In this document: in pieces, positions 9,755 through 18,088 of the stretch
Layout of the letters: each line of letters opens with the position of its first letter
Position numbering within the stretch: the stretch's first letter is position 1
NCBI GenBank assembly: GCA_028287745.1
Contig: JAQBPB010000024.1
Coordinates: 1-44,487, forward strand
DNA length: 44,487 bases
Reading direction: 5' to 3'
Source: Chloroflexota bacterium
GTDB lineage: Bacteria; Chloroflexota; Chloroflexia; Chloroheliales; Chloroheliaceae
Program-made: the position numbers and the translations under genes
Notes under the pieces: generated by a model
Databases searched by the model: none
Told to the model about the DNA's origin: nothing
Seen by the model: only the letters and a program-made list of their open reading frames with translations

Positions 9755-10056
9755 TTACTTCGGACTTTCTTTACTATTAAAAGTTTCCTGTTGTTCATCT
9801 CAGGTTTATTACGCAATACCAGGTCGCTTCGTTTCTCGTTATTACTTAAATTTCAGGGCAATTTCCAGGCCAGGTACCAGGAAAATTTGCAGACTCCCTG
9901 AATTTTACCACACTGCCTATCGTAAAAATTTTAAGCAACCTTTAATCCGCATTTCATAGAGCGTTCACTCTATCAAGTTAAATTTATAAAGGTAAAATAG
10001 GTTACCAGCCAGTTCAGGCTTTAGCAAAACCTAGCAAATAGCAAGGCTGCAAAAAA
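9755..10056. other. divergent clpB / PDZ-protein intergenic region
   Basis: About 300 AT-rich bases that must hold promoters for both divergent genes. I see one clean inverted repeat, ATAGAG at 9956-9961 and CTCTAT at 9968-9973 with six bases between, and AT-rich -10-like sequence at 9984-9998 toward the PDZ gene. Neither the CIRCE sequence (TTAGCACTC repeats) nor a good -35/-10 pair was found, so heat-shock control of clpB by HrcA is not supported here. Confidence 0.4.
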
Positions 10057-10563
10057 ATGCGGCATTTTGAACTCGATAAAAATCAATCGCTCAAACCCAC
10101 CGGGACCGTCCGCCAGAATTTGTTGAACAAATTTAACCGGACTTTTAATTCCCCGGGGAAGTCAAGGCGCACTGGGGTGCTGCTTTTATTAGGGTTTGGC
10201 CTGGCGCTGGGCTGCCTGGTCTTGCTAGTGCTAAACCAGCGTCCTGCCCAGGCACCTCACCAGAATGCTATTTCCGTAGTACCTCAATTGGGTGTCCTTT
10301 ATATGAGCAGCCGGGTCGCCTTGCGCAACCAGCCGGTTAACCCGGCAGTTGAGGGCCTGGTGATTACTGAAGTCAAACCGGCCAGTCCGGCCAGTCAGGC
10401 CGGGTTAAGGACTGGCGATGTCCTTACTCACCTGGACGGCAGGGTAGTCCAGGCGGAAGACTCGCTCCTGGCTCTGCTTAAAGATTACGAGGTGGGCGAC
10501 CGCCTGAACCTGGTTGTCTACCGGGGGGACAAGTCCATCAATGTTTCAGTGGTACTTACCTGA
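10057..10563 (+). CDS. membrane-anchored PDZ-domain protein
   Basis: A 168-residue protein with a basic cytoplasmic N-terminus of about 40 residues, one membrane segment (residues 42-61, rich in Leu and Gly) and an external PDZ domain (about 80-168). The PDZ part shows the HtrA/RseP-like pattern: EGLVITEVKPASPASQAGLR, then GDVLTHLDGRVVQ and a final strand INVSVVL. No protease domain is present, so it may serve as a substrate or partner sensor. It lies just upstream of a two-component pair on the same strand, but a strong terminator intervenes, so it is probably transcribed alone. The Shine-Dalgarno is weak (AAGG about 12 bases before ATG), so the start is not certain. Confidence 0.75.
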   Translation: MRHFELDKNQSLKPTGTVRQNLLNKFNRTFNSPGKSRRTGVLLLLGFGLALGCLVLLVLNQRPAQAPHQNAISVVPQLGVLYMSSRVALRNQPVNPAVEGLVITEVKPASPASQAGLRTGDVLTHLDGRVVQAEDSLLALLKDYEVGDRLNLVVYRGDKSINVSVVLT

Positions 10564-10570
10564 GAAACTT

Positions 10571-10597
10571 AAAACCCGGTTCAAAACCGGGTTTTTT
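10571..10597 (+). terminator. intrinsic terminator after PDZ gene
   Basis: A perfect 11-bp stem (AAAACCCGGTT paired with AACCGGGTTTT), three-base loop CAA, and a run of T that ends at 10597. It starts ten bases after the stop codon at 10563. Confidence 0.9.
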
Positions 10598-10694
10598 CAT
10601 TAGTTCCCCTTTTATGCCGCAGGTTATATAATAAAAGTCACCTTAACTACCACCTCGCTATAGTGTCAGATAGGAAACCTGGAAAGAAAACGAA

Positions 10695-11396
10695 ATGGCA
10701 AAAATACTGATAGTTGACGATGATCCTAGAATCCTGAGTATGCTTAAGCGCGGCCTGGTGCTGGAAGGCTACGAAGTCGAAACCGCCGCGACCGGCCAGG
10801 AAGCCCTGCGCCAGGCCCGGCAGGCCCAACCGGACCTGGTTGTCCTGGACGTGATGCTGCCGGAACCGGGGCCGGATGGCCTGGAGATTTCCCGGGCCTT
10901 GCGCCAGAACGGCCCCTTACCAATATTAATGCTTACCGCCAAAGATACCGTGCCAGACCGCGTCAAGGGCCTGGAAGCCGGGGCTGATGATTACCTGGTC
11001 AAACCTTTCGCTTTTGATGAACTGGTGGCCCGCGTCAAAGCCCTGCTGCGCCGTTCAATCCTGAACGAAGAATTCCGGGGCACGCAGGCTCCCGCTACCG
11101 AGCTTACTTTTGCCGACCTGACCCTGAAGCTGAAAGAATACCGGGCCATCCGGGGTAATTACTCGATTGACCTGACGGCCCGCGAATTTAAACTGCTTGA
11201 GTTCTTCCTGCGCCATCCTCGCCAGGTCCTTTCCCGCGAAATGATCCTGGAAAACGTCTGGAATATGGATTACGAAGGCGAGTCTAATGTAGTTGATGTC
11301 CATGTGCGGGCCTTGCGGGATAAACTGGAAGCCCGGGGCAAAAGCCGGTTGATCCAAACAATCCGGGGCGCAGGTTACGCGCTGCGTGAGGAGTAA
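10695..11396 (+). CDS. OmpR/PhoB-family response regulator
   Basis: A 233-residue DNA-binding response regulator. The receiver domain (residues 1-120) has the acidic pair Asp8-Asp9-Asp10, phosphoacceptor Asp52 in VVLDVMLPE, the switch Thr in LMLTAKD and Lys in YLVKPF. The C-terminal winged helix (about 135-233) has [37 protein letters not shown] and IRGAGYAL, typical of the OmpR/PhoB class and of the MprA/TcrA-like branch in Gram-positives. GGAAAGAAAACGAA precedes the ATG. It is cotranscribed with the histidine kinase, whose Shine-Dalgarno overlaps this stop codon. The stimulus is not evident; the neighbouring PDZ and FtsH genes suggest, but do not show, envelope stress. Confidence 0.93.
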   Translation: MAKILIVDDDPRILSMLKRGLVLEGYEVETAATGQEALRQARQAQPDLVVLDVMLPEPGPDGLEISRALRQNGPLPILMLTAKDTVPDRVKGLEAGADDYLVKPFAFDELVARVKALLRRSILNEEFRGTQAPATELTFADLTLKLKEYRAIRGNYSIDLTAREFKLLEFFLRHPRQVLSREMILENVWNMDYEGESNVVDVHVRALRDKLEARGKSRLIQTIRGAGYALREE

Positions 11397-11398
11397 CT

Positions 11399-12850
11399 TT
11401 GTTAAAAGGGGTTCGCCGGTTGCCCATTCGCTGGCAAATAACTTTCTGGTTCAGCGGATTGCTGGCTGTAGTCCTGGTTTTCTTTGGACTGGCCCTGTAT
11501 TTTACCCTCCAAACCGACCTCCTGACCAGGATTGATGAAAGCCTGAAACGCCGCGCCACCGAAGTAAGGCTGCGCTTTGAAGGCATGACCCAGGTTGCTA
11601 ACCTGGATTCCCTGCAGGTCGCCAAGGCCCTTGAAAGTAACCCCCTGGACGAATTTGCCGACCCTGGCCTATATGTACAGGTACTGGACGAGCAGGGTAA
11701 GGTTATTGGCGACTCTTCCAGCCTGGGCCAGGCCCGCTTGCCGATAGACCCGGCCCTGGTGCTTGCCGCCTTGAACGGCCAGACCAGCACCGGGGAAACC
11801 GTGATTGCTAACGAACGGGTCCGGATTTATTACCAGGCGCTGCTGGTAAATAATGAGGTAATCGGGGTTATGGAGGTTGGCGAGTCCTTAAAACCCTACA
11901 CCGATACCCTCAACCGCATCCGGCTTTATCTGATAATCGGCGGTGTGGTGGCCCTCCTTATTTCGCTGGTAGGTGGGTGGTTGGTAACCCGTCGCGCTTT
12001 GCGTCCGGTGGTCAGGGTCAGCGAAATTGCCCGGCGAATTGCCGCAACCCGCGACTTCGAAGAACGTATTCCCCAACATCCCAATCTTAAAGGGCAGCAC
12101 GATGAAATCAGTGAATTAGCGGCCACCTTTAACCAGATGCTTGAAGAGCTGGGCCGGGTATTTGACGTCCACCGCCAGTTTATGGCCGATACCTCACACG
12201 AGCTCCGCACCCCCTTAACCATTATCCAGGGCAACCTGGATTTGCTCAAACGCGGCCTCCCGCCCTCCGAAGCGGCCGAAGCGGTTGATGAAACCGGCGA
12301 AGAAGCTGCCCGGTTAAGCCGGTTGGTTTCGGACCTGTTAATGTTGGCCCAGGCCGATGCCGGGATGATGGTCGAACGTACCGAAATTGACCTGGCCGCG
12401 GTCGTCCGGCGTTCTTTCAACCGCGCCACCCAGCTGGCCGAAAACCAGGGTAAGCCTTTGAAATTGTCTATCGACAGGCTGGCCCCGGCCAGGGTTATGG
12501 GCGATGAATACAGGCTCGACCAGGCGATATTTAACCTGCTAGATAATGCGGTCCGCTACACTCAACAGGGCGAGATCAGGCTGAGTATGGTGGTCGAGCA
12601 TCACGGTAATAATCAAGGTCAGGCTATCATCTTGGTTAAAGACAGCGGGCCGGGCATTGCTCCGGAACACCTGGACCATCTTTTCAAACGGTTCTACCGG
12701 GTGGATAAGGCTCGCAGCCGGGCGCTGGGTGGGACCGGGCTGGGCCTGGCAATCGTAAAGTACATTGTTGAGGCGCACAGCGGCCGGGTGCAGGTGGAAA
12801 GCCAGTTCGGTGTTGGCTCGACTTTCAAGGTTATTATTCCTTTGGCCTGA
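11399..12850 (+). CDS. sensor histidine kinase (HAMP, HisKA, HATPase)
   Basis: A 483-residue membrane kinase, partner of the preceding regulator. Order: short cytoplasmic N-terminus, membrane helix at about 13-37, an extracytoplasmic sensor of about 140 residues, second helix at about 178-198 (IIGGVVALLISLVGGWLV), HAMP linker, HisKA dimerisation helix with phosphorylated His267 in DTSHELRTPL, and the ATPase domain with N box NLLDNAVRYT, G1 box DSGPGIAPE, F box FKRFYRVD and G2 box GTGLGLAIVKYI. The start codon is TTG at 11399, chosen because GAGGAG (11388-11393) lies five bases upstream, overlapping the regulator stop codon; translation is probably coupled. The sensor domain resembles no ligand-binding family that I can name. 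Confidence 0.93.
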   Translation: MLKGVRRLPIRWQITFWFSGLLAVVLVFFGLALYFTLQTDLLTRIDESLKRRATEVRLRFEGMTQVANLDSLQVAKALESNPLDEFADPGLYVQVLDEQGKVIGDSSSLGQARLPIDPALVLAALNGQTSTGETVIANERVRIYYQALLVNNEVIGVMEVGESLKPYTDTLNRIRLYLIIGGVVALLISLVGGWLVTRRALRPVVRVSEIARRIAATRDFEERIPQHPNLKGQHDEISELAATFNQMLEELGRVFDVHRQFMADTSHELRTPLTIIQGNLDLLKRGLPPSEAAEAVDETGEEAARLSRLVSDLLMLAQADAGMMVERTEIDLAAVVRRSFNRATQLAENQGKPLKLSIDRLAPARVMGDEYRLDQAIFNLLDNAVRYTQQGEIRLSMVVEHHGNNQGQAIILVKDSGPGIAPEHLDHLFKRFYRVDKARSRALGGTGLGLAIVKYIVEAHSGRVQVESQFGVGSTFKVIIPLA

Positions 12851-12943
12851 ACTTTTGGTCGCTTAGGATGAGGCTGCTTGCAGGTATGCTAAAATAAAAG
12901 CAGCTATTACAAACTTTCTTTAATAGATTATTGAATTAAACTC

Positions 12944-13164
12944 ACGAAAACCCAGTCTATCGATACCAGTCCGGAAATAGAAAAGTTGCATATTACGCTG
13001 CTTCGCCAGGCCGGTTTAACCAGGCGAGCAGCTATGCTGCGTAACTTGACCTTATCCACTAAATGCAGGAGCATCTCGACCGGCCTTACCTGGAGGAATG
13101 GGCCGGGCAGGTAGACCTGGCGGATTTGCTGGCAAAAGCCTGGCAGGATGCCGTGGAGGTCTAA
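12944..13164 (+). pseudogene. fused remnant of a two-gene AbiEii-like nucleotidyltransferase locus
   Basis: Two coding-like pieces lie in different frames. The first (12944 to about 13060) reads TKTQSIDTSPEIEKLHI then TLLRQAGLTRRAAMLRNL; its expected start codon is ACG. The second (13063-13164) reads MQEHLDRPYLEEWAGQ then VDLADLLAKAWQDAVEV and stop. From memory, the first matches the N-terminus of a small protein (TSPEIExLqIxLLRqA) that in Chloroflexota and Cyanobacteria sits just before an AbiEii-type nucleotidyltransferase gene, and the second matches the C-terminus of that nucleotidyltransferase (LDxxYLxxWAxxLgvxDLLxxAL). The simplest reading is an internal deletion that joined both genes, followed by decay. 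No Shine-Dalgarno is seen. The family assignment is by recall and needs a search. Confidence 0.55.
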
Positions 13165-13204
13165 ACCACTGGCCGGTATGTTTCTTAACTTCAAAAGTAT
13201 AAAT

Positions 13205-13245
13205 AAAAAGAGGTGGCTACCTGTTTGGTAGCCACCTCACTTTTT
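13205..13245. terminator. bidirectional terminator downstream of ftsH
   Basis: A perfect 12-bp stem, GAGGTGGCTACC (13210-13221) with GGTAGCCACCTC (13227-13238), loop TGTTT, flanked by A-rich sequence on the left and TTTTT on the right. It can stop ftsH transcription from the right and any transcription through the gene remnant from the left. Confidence 0.88.
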
Positions 13246-13267
13246 GTCCTGTTAAAAGACTCTTTAC

Positions 13268-15259
13268 TTAGGCTGGACCGGCGGCGGGCCAGAAGCCGCC
13301 GCTGCTGGGCGGGTTCTTGCCGGGCTGCTGCAAGCGGGAAGCCGCTTCGGAGTCCCGTTCGCTGTTTTCGGTACCAGGCGCGCGCACCGGCAAGCTCGGC
13401 CGGATGAAGGGCCGGGGCTGCGGGCGTTCTACATCAAAGAGACGCTCGAATTCATCGCCTTCGAGGGTTTCCTTCTGGATGAGCAGCTCGGAAATCTCGA
13501 TAAGTTTATCCCGGTTATCGGTCAGGATCTTTTTAGCACGGGCATAACCGCTGTCGATTAAGGCCCGGACTTCCTTATCAATTTCATAAGCTACTTCGTC
13601 CGAGTAGTTGCGCTGCTCGCTGATCTCGCGTCCCAGGAAGACCATTTCTTCCTGCTTGCCAAAGGCAATCGGGCCGAGTTTCTTGCTCATACCGTAGCGA
13701 GTAACCATCTGGCGGGCAATATTGGTCGCTTTCTGGATATCGTCCGAGGCACCGCTGGAGATTTCACCAAAGATGGTATCTTCGGCGGCTCGTCCACCCA
13801 GGCCCCAGGCAATCTGGTCCTCGAACTGGCTCTTGGTACCCAGGCCACGGTCTTCACCGGGCAGGACCATCGTCAGACCACCGGCCATACCGCGCGGGAT
13901 GATGGTGATCTTGTGGACGGGGTCCACGTTAGGCAGCATCCGGGCGACCAGGGCATGGCCGACTTCGTGGTAAGCCGTGATCATCTTTTCTTTTTCGCTG
14001 ATCAGGCGGCTCTTGCGCTCGGGTCCGGCCACGACGCGCATAATCGCTTCTTCCATCTCCGACATAGAGATGGTCTTGCGGTTGCGGCGGGCGGCCAGGA
14101 TAGCGGCTTCGTTGACCATATTTTCAAGGTCAGCGCCACTGAACCCGGGGGTCTGCTTTGCCAGGACTTCCAGGGAAACTTCTTTCTCCAACGGCTTGCC
14201 CTTGGCGTGAACTTCCAGGACAGCTATACGGCCGCGGATGTCAGGCCGGTCCAGGATAACCTGGCGGTCGAAACGGCCGGGCCGCAACAGGGCCGGGTCG
14301 AGTACGTCCGGGCGGTTGGTGGCGGCGATAACAATCACGTTGGTGTTGCTGTCGAAACCGTCCATCTCAACCAGGATCTGGTTTAGGGTTTGTTCGCGTT
14401 CGTCGTGGCTGCCGCCCAGACCAGCACCACGCTGGCGGCCGACTGCGTCAATTTCATCAATAAAGATAATGCAGGGTGAGTTGCGTTTAGCCTGCTCAAA
14501 CAGGTCGCGGACGCGGCTGGCACCAACACCGACAAACATTTCTACAAATTCGGAACCGCTGATGCTAAAGAATGGCACCCCGGCTTCCCCGGCAACCGCT
14601 TTAGAAAGCAAAGTCTTACCGGTACCTGGCGGGCCGATTAATAAGACACCCTTGGGAATACGCGCTCCCAGGGCCGCGAATTTATCAGGATATTTTAAGA
14701 ACTCAACCACTTCGGCCAGTTCCTGTTTGGATTCTTCCACCCCGGCGACATCGTTGAAGGTAACGGTGGGTTTATTACCCATGAACATGCGGGCGCGGCT
14801 CTTCCCAAAACTTAGGGCCTGGTTATTACTGCCCTGAGCTTGCCGCATCATGAATACCAGCACGCCAATAAACAATAAGGTCGGCAGTAAGAAGGTTAAA
14901 ATGTTAAGAAAACCGCCGAATTGGGACGATTCGTTAACCTTAATATCGACAGTACCCCTGGAGAAGTCATACCCGGCATTTCTAAGTTGAGTAGTAAAAT
15001 CGGTAGTGGCCGATTCGCGCCGAGAGATCTTTTTAGAATTGTCGTTATAAGTTACATTAACAACTTCGCTATCATTTGTTAAAGTAATTTCTTTAACTTG
15101 AGATGGTACCGCAGCCGCATCTCGTAAAACTTTACTAATCGGAATCGTGCCGTTAGCGTCGCCCCGATTTCCCCCCACAATGGTGAAGAACAGCAAGAGC
15201 ACGGCTATCAAAATTATCAGATAGACGAAGCTGTTCCTTAGCCACTTGTTCTCACCCAT
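13268..15259 (-). CDS. ftsH: FtsH, ATP-dependent membrane zinc protease
   Basis: FtsH is a membrane-anchored hexameric AAA+ protease that removes damaged membrane proteins and short-lived regulators. The ATG at 15259 gives 663 residues and has GGAGG six bases upstream; the frame stays open eight codons further, but that region lacks a ribosome binding site. Seen: membrane helix at 11-29, small external domain, second helix at about 117-137, Walker A GPPGTGKT at 209-216, [13 protein letters not shown], the second region of homology near [20 protein letters not shown], split by usual spacing, and the zinc site HEVGH (His431, Glu432, His435). The last 50 residues are Pro/Ser-rich. Only its first part could be regulated by the hairpin noted at the transcript's 5' end. 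Confidence 0.97.
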   Translation of the reverse strand: MGENKWLRNSFVYLIILIAVLLLFFTIVGGNRGDANGTIPISKVLRDAAAVPSQVKEITLTNDSEVVNVTYNDNSKKISRRESATTDFTTQLRNAGYDFSRGTVDIKVNESSQFGGFLNILTFLLPTLLFIGVLVFMMRQAQGSNNQALSFGKSRARMFMGNKPTVTFNDVAGVEESKQELAEVVEFLKYPDKFAALGARIPKGVLLIGPPGTGKTLLSKAVAGEAGVPFFSISGSEFVEMFVGVGASRVRDLFEQAKRNSPCIIFIDEIDAVGRQRGAGLGGSHDEREQTLNQILVEMDGFDSNTNVIVIAATNRPDVLDPALLRPGRFDRQVILDRPDIRGRIAVLEVHAKGKPLEKEVSLEVLAKQTPGFSGADLENMVNEAAILAARRNRKTISMSEMEEAIMRVVAGPERKSRLISEKEKMITAYHEVGHALVARMLPNVDPVHKITIIPRGMAGGLTMVLPGEDRGLGTKSQFEDQIAWGLGGRAAEDTIFGEISSGASDDIQKATNIARQMVTRYGMSKKLGPIAFGKQEEMVFLGREISEQRNYSDEVAYEIDKEVRALIDSGYARAKKILTDNRDKLIEISELLIQKETLEGDEFERLFDVERPQPRPFIRPSLPVRAPGTENSERDSEAASRLQQPGKNPPSSGGFWPAAGPA

Positions 15260-15374
15260 AAATAACCTCCAGATCACTTCCAATCACAAGCCGGGTAAAT
15301 GCTAAACGGAAGTGCCAATCAAAGTATAAAAAGACCCGATGTTATTACATCGTTTCTTTCAAAGTAACTAACTA

Positions 15375-15404
15375 ATTATAGCAAACACCATTCCAAAACA
15401 CCAA
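15375..15404 (-). promoter_or_regulatory. predicted ftsH promoter
   Basis: On the minus strand a perfect TATAAT (plus-strand ATTATA at 15375-15380) lies 18 bases downstream of a weak TTGGTG -35 (15399-15404). A small inverted repeat, CGATGT at 15337-15342 and ACATCG at 15347-15352, would fall near the 5' end of the transcript and could be an operator or a stabilising hairpin. Confidence 0.42.
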
Positions 15405-15782
15405 CATAAAGGTTCATTGACCTCAAACTTCAACACAACTCTAACACGGAGCTCTACATGCCAGCGCGGGCCACTCTATTAAAAAGCCGGTCTAACTATC
15501 ATATGGCTTTCGGTTAAGTTAATGTTTAAGGTGGTATAGACCCCGAAAGAAATATAAACAGGGCGTTCCAGGAAATGCGCCTATAATTTATACGGTGGTC
15601 CACCGAAAAAGTTGCTTAATTAGAGGACATATAGAGGCACTTCATCATAAGTTTATCTGGATATTGACAGATATTTCACAAAGTGCTAAACTACTGATTA
15701 GAACGTTTAGAATTTTTTGAACGATGTGAATTCTCTTCAACCTTCCACCTGGATTAACAGCGTAAGTTAGAGGGATACGACC
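15405..15782. other. upstream region of the GbsR-like gene
   Basis: About 380 AT-rich bases without a gene. Besides the TTGACA promoter at 15664 it holds another TATAAT (15582-15587) followed at once by the near-perfect palindrome CGGTGG-T-CCACCG (15593-15605). The palindrome position, just after a -10 box, is where a repressor site would be expected; no good -35 accompanies that box. Nothing else is recognised. Confidence 0.35.
15664..15692 (+). promoter_or_regulatory. predicted promoter for GbsR-like/polyprenyl synthase operon
   Basis: TTGACA at 15664-15669, 17-base spacer, TAAACT at 15687-15692. The same -35/-10 combination and spacing occurs upstream of udk (30343-30371). Confidence 0.55.
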
Positions 15783-16457
15783 ATGGACAGTAAAATATAC
15801 CGCCAGAGACGCGAAATCGCTGAAGAGGTCTCCCTACCGGATCAAATAGAAGAGATTTCTAAAGAATTTATCAATAACCTGGGTCGGGTAGCAGATTTCT
15901 TCGGCTTTAACCGCCTTATGGGCCAGCTTTACGCCGTGCTTTTTCTCAGTCCGGAACCACTTACCCTGGACGATATGGTTAAAAAGCTGGAAAGCAGTAA
16001 AGGCAACGTTTCAATTAATATTCGAGCGCTCGAACGTTGGGGCCTGGTCCGGCAGATCTATAAATGGGCTGACCGCAAGAATTATTATGAAGCGGAGCCG
16101 GATGTCTGGAAGGCCGTAAGCGGTATTCTTCAAGAGCGCGAACGAAAAGAATCTCAACAAATAATTTCTTCACTTAACCAGAGCGTGGAACGCCTGGAGC
16201 AGGCCAGCAAGACCGCCAGCGGGCAAGAAGCAGTTACTGCCCAATTTTACATGGAGCGTATGGAAGTGCTGCGCCGGTTGTTTAAGTTCGGTGATAGTTT
16301 GCTCGATATGATGGTACAGGGGGGTGCCGTGGATTTTGGAAGCGCTAGCCGCTTGGCCCGGTCCACGGATGAATATAAAGAAGGCATCAGCGACCTTGAT
16401 GAACTGGCCCTGCAACAATTAGAGTCCGACCAGGAATCACATGGCGCTAGAAATTAA
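15783..16457 (+). CDS. GbsR/MarR-family transcriptional regulator
   Basis: A 224-residue winged-helix protein. The middle (about residues 35-100) fits the GbsR/OpcR/Mj223-type MarR-like fold: RVADFFGFNRLMGQLYAVLF, LSPEPLTLDDMVKKLESSKG, then NVSINIRALERWGLVRQIY and a wing with WADRKNYYEAEPD. GbsR proteins sense choline or osmotic conditions in Bacillus, but the group is broad and the ligand is unknown here. The C-terminal part (about 115-190) is helical with coiled-coil character, suitable for dimerisation. GAGGG lies seven bases before the ATG. The gene overlaps the polyprenyl diphosphate synthase start by 17 bases, so the two are cotranscribed and probably translationally coupled; control of the synthase is a reasonable guess. 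Confidence 0.82.
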   Translation: MDSKIYRQRREIAEEVSLPDQIEEISKEFINNLGRVADFFGFNRLMGQLYAVLFLSPEPLTLDDMVKKLESSKGNVSINIRALERWGLVRQIYKWADRKNYYEAEPDVWKAVSGILQERERKESQQIISSLNQSVERLEQASKTASGQEAVTAQFYMERMEVLRRLFKFGDSLLDMMVQGGAVDFGSASRLARSTDEYKEGISDLDELALQQLESDQESHGARN

Positions 16458-17505
16458 TTCAATTAGAAATGGTGGGAAAATGAATTCCTTACAAACTCTC
16501 GATAAAGCAAATGGCACCACTTCTCTGGATCAGCCCCGGCTCAGTACTGTTGAAGCCGAACTGGAACAAGTAAGCCAATTATTGAATGAAGCCGCTAATC
16601 TGAATTACCCCCTGCTTAACGGTTTGCTGAAAGGAATCATTGCCGCCGGTGGCAAGCGTTTACGGCCTACCCTGGCCCTACTGGCTGCCCGGGTTCCCGG
16701 TAAAATTGATCAGATCGAAGCCCTGAAACTCTTTCAGGTTGCCGCCGCCGTTGAAATGCTCCACACCGCGACCCTGGTTCACGACGATACTATTGACGAA
16801 GCCCTGCTGCGCCGTGGTATGAAGACCCTTAATTCCTCCCTGAGCGGTGGAACGGTCATCCTGGTCGGTGACTATCTGTTCGCCCAGTCGGCTATTTTGA
16901 TTACCCGGCCCGGCAATCCTAAAGTGGTCCAGATTTTCGCCGAATGTCTGGCGACTATCTGCGATGGTGAGTTGACCCAGATTTTCTCTACTCACCAGTG
17001 GAACCAATCAAAAGAAGAATATTACAAACGTATCTATTCCAAAACTGCCGTATTGTTCGCCACCGGCTGCGAGCTGGGTGCGATTATGGGTGGGGCCGAT
17101 GAAGAACTGGTTCAGCGGTTGCGCCGTTTCGGCCACCTGCTGGGTATGGGCTTCCAGATTATCGACGATATTATTGATTTCGAGTCGAGCGAAGTTACCG
17201 GCAAAGCGACCGGAGGCGACTTGCGCCAGGGTATAGTGACCCTGCCGACCATGTACTTCTTTGAAAAAGCCAGCCAGGAAGACGCCGACTATGTTAAGGC
17301 GCTGGTTGAACGCAAGGACGCTTCCGACGAAGAAATCATGCGGGCGGTTGAACTTATCAGGGCCAGCGGGGCTTTCGAACTGGCTTATGCCGAAGCGAAA
17401 GACTTTATCGTCCGGGCCAAAGAATTGCTGGAGGAAGTTCCCGCCAGTGAATTCCGCGACCGCTTGCTGGAAATCGCCGACCAGTCCCTGGCCCGCCAGA
17501 GGTAA
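16441..17505 (+). CDS. polyprenyl diphosphate synthase
   Basis: A trans-prenyl chain elongating enzyme that adds isopentenyl diphosphate units to make the side chain of menaquinone or other long isoprenoids. It shows GGKRLRPTL, the first Asp-rich motif DDTID (Asp115-Asp119 in this numbering) in LVHDDTIDEA, and the second, DDIID (Asp242-Asp246) in GFQIIDDIIDFE. Residues just before the first motif are small (Ala five and Thr four positions before the first Asp); bulky aromatics there limit chains to C15-C20, so a longer product is likely. At 354 residues it is slightly long; the ATG at 16480 with GGTGGG is an alternative start that removes 13 residues. The ATG at 16441 has AGGA five bases upstream and overlaps the regulator gene. 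Confidence 0.9.
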   Translation: MALEINSIRNGGKMNSLQTLDKANGTTSLDQPRLSTVEAELEQVSQLLNEAANLNYPLLNGLLKGIIAAGGKRLRPTLALLAARVPGKIDQIEALKLFQVAAAVEMLHTATLVHDDTIDEALLRRGMKTLNSSLSGGTVILVGDYLFAQSAILITRPGNPKVVQIFAECLATICDGELTQIFSTHQWNQSKEEYYKRIYSKTAVLFATGCELGAIMGGADEELVQRLRRFGHLLGMGFQIIDDIIDFESSEVTGKATGGDLRQGIVTLPTMYFFEKASQEDADYVKALVERKDASDEEIMRAVELIRASGAFELAYAEAKDFIVRAKELLEEVPASEFRDRLLEIADQSLARQR

Positions 17506-17517
17506 ATTTTTTCTGTT

Positions 17518-17556
17518 AAAGAGCCTGACCCTTCCAATGGGGCCGGGCTCTTTTTA
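17518..17556 (+). terminator. intrinsic terminator after polyprenyl synthase
   Basis: A hairpin with arms 17518-17531 and 17540-17553 (AAAGAGCC paired with GGGCTCTTT, plus inner pairs with one mismatch and one wobble), then TTTTT. Confidence 0.85.
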
Positions 17557-17699
17557 TTTATGCTGAGTGTTTCACCCGGCGCTTTACCTGCTACAAGGTA
17601 CTAACTTCCATCTAATACCTGCCTAATACCTGCTGCGTAAGGCAGTTTTGACACGCTATTGCATTCGGACCAATTTCACGCCCTTAAGGTAACCCAAAG

Positions 17700-17733
17700 G
17701 GCGCGATCCTGCGCGGAGGCTCAGGATGACATT
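17700..17733 (-). repeat. dispersed intergenic repeat fragment (TGTCATCCTGAG type)
   Basis: On the minus strand it reads TGTCATCCTGAGCCTCCG followed by CGCAGGATCGCG. This resembles the TGTCATCCTGAGC...AAGGATC intergenic repeats that I recall from many bacterial genomes. Function unknown. Confidence 0.45.
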
Positions 17734-17830
17734 CCAAGATGGAAACCTCTATTAATTGAGCAAATGTGTGCCAAATCTTGCTTAACACAGCATTCAGGAT
17801 GCGAGGCTTGACGGTTGCCGACTTTAGTTG

Positions 17831-17928
17831 AGCACCCCTGTCTTAAACCAAATCCTTTTTGGGTGACATTCGCAAACAGGGCGGGAATTCCTCGACTTCG
17901 CCCGGAATGACAGGAGTACAGGGGTGCT
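17831..17928 (-). repeat. 98-bp repeat element with 11-bp terminal inverted repeats
   Basis: The outer arms AGCACCCCTGT (17831-17841) and ACAGGGGTGCT (17918-17928) are perfect inverted repeats. Inside, on the minus strand, is TGTCATTCCGGGCGAAG then TCGAGGAATTCC, a close relative of the widely scattered TGTCATTCCGAGCGAAGCGAGGAATC repeat. It has no open frame and no visible target duplication, so it may be a MITE-like or REP-like remnant. Confidence 0.5.
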
Positions 17929-17967
17929 TTCATCAGCATTCTTGCGGTGGATAATGAGTAGTACGAT

Positions 17968-18012
17968 AATTAAAAAGCTTCCGGCGCATAATGAGCCGGA
18001 AGCTTTTTAATT
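17968..18012. terminator. bidirectional terminator downstream of fabF
   Basis: A perfect 18-bp stem (arms 17968-17985 and 17995-18012; core AAGCTTCCGGC/GCCGGAAGCTT) with a nine-base loop. The A and T runs are within the stem, so it can work from either side. Confidence 0.88.
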
Positions 18013-18088
18013 TATTCGGGTTGGCCTGGTAACAGGCTCAGTGGTGGCAACTTTTGCCGCTTGAGGTATTAAAGGCGGTTGCCTGAAA

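Larger units (their letters stand above)
17557..18088. other. intergenic region with repeat fragments
   Basis: About 530 bases without a credible gene. It contains two copies of CTAATACCTGC in tandem (17612-17633), two fragments of a GTCATTC-type dispersed repeat, an 11-bp inverted repeat that encloses the second fragment, and a strong bidirectional terminator at the right end. A 72-codon open frame on the minus strand runs through the repeats and is not considered a gene. Confidence 0.6.

Noticed and set aside
9755..10056. CIRCE heat-shock operator for clpB
   Set aside because: The TTAGCACTC/GAGTGCTAA repeats are absent; only ATAGAG/CTCTAT is found.
12873..12904. Hairpin GCTGCTT/AAGCAGC after the histidine kinase as a terminator
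   Set aside because: Only seven pairs, a long loop and no T run.
13063..13164. A real 33-residue small protein
   Set aside because: No ribosome binding site, and the sequence looks like the C-terminus of a larger enzyme.
13913..14837. Long antisense open frames within ftsH
   Set aside because: They overlap the conserved AAA+ domain of ftsH and show no protein-like motifs or ribosome sites.
17721..17939. 72-codon frame with CHSGRSRGIPALFA
   Set aside because: It is a translation of the dispersed intergenic repeat, often seen as a spurious protein in genomes.
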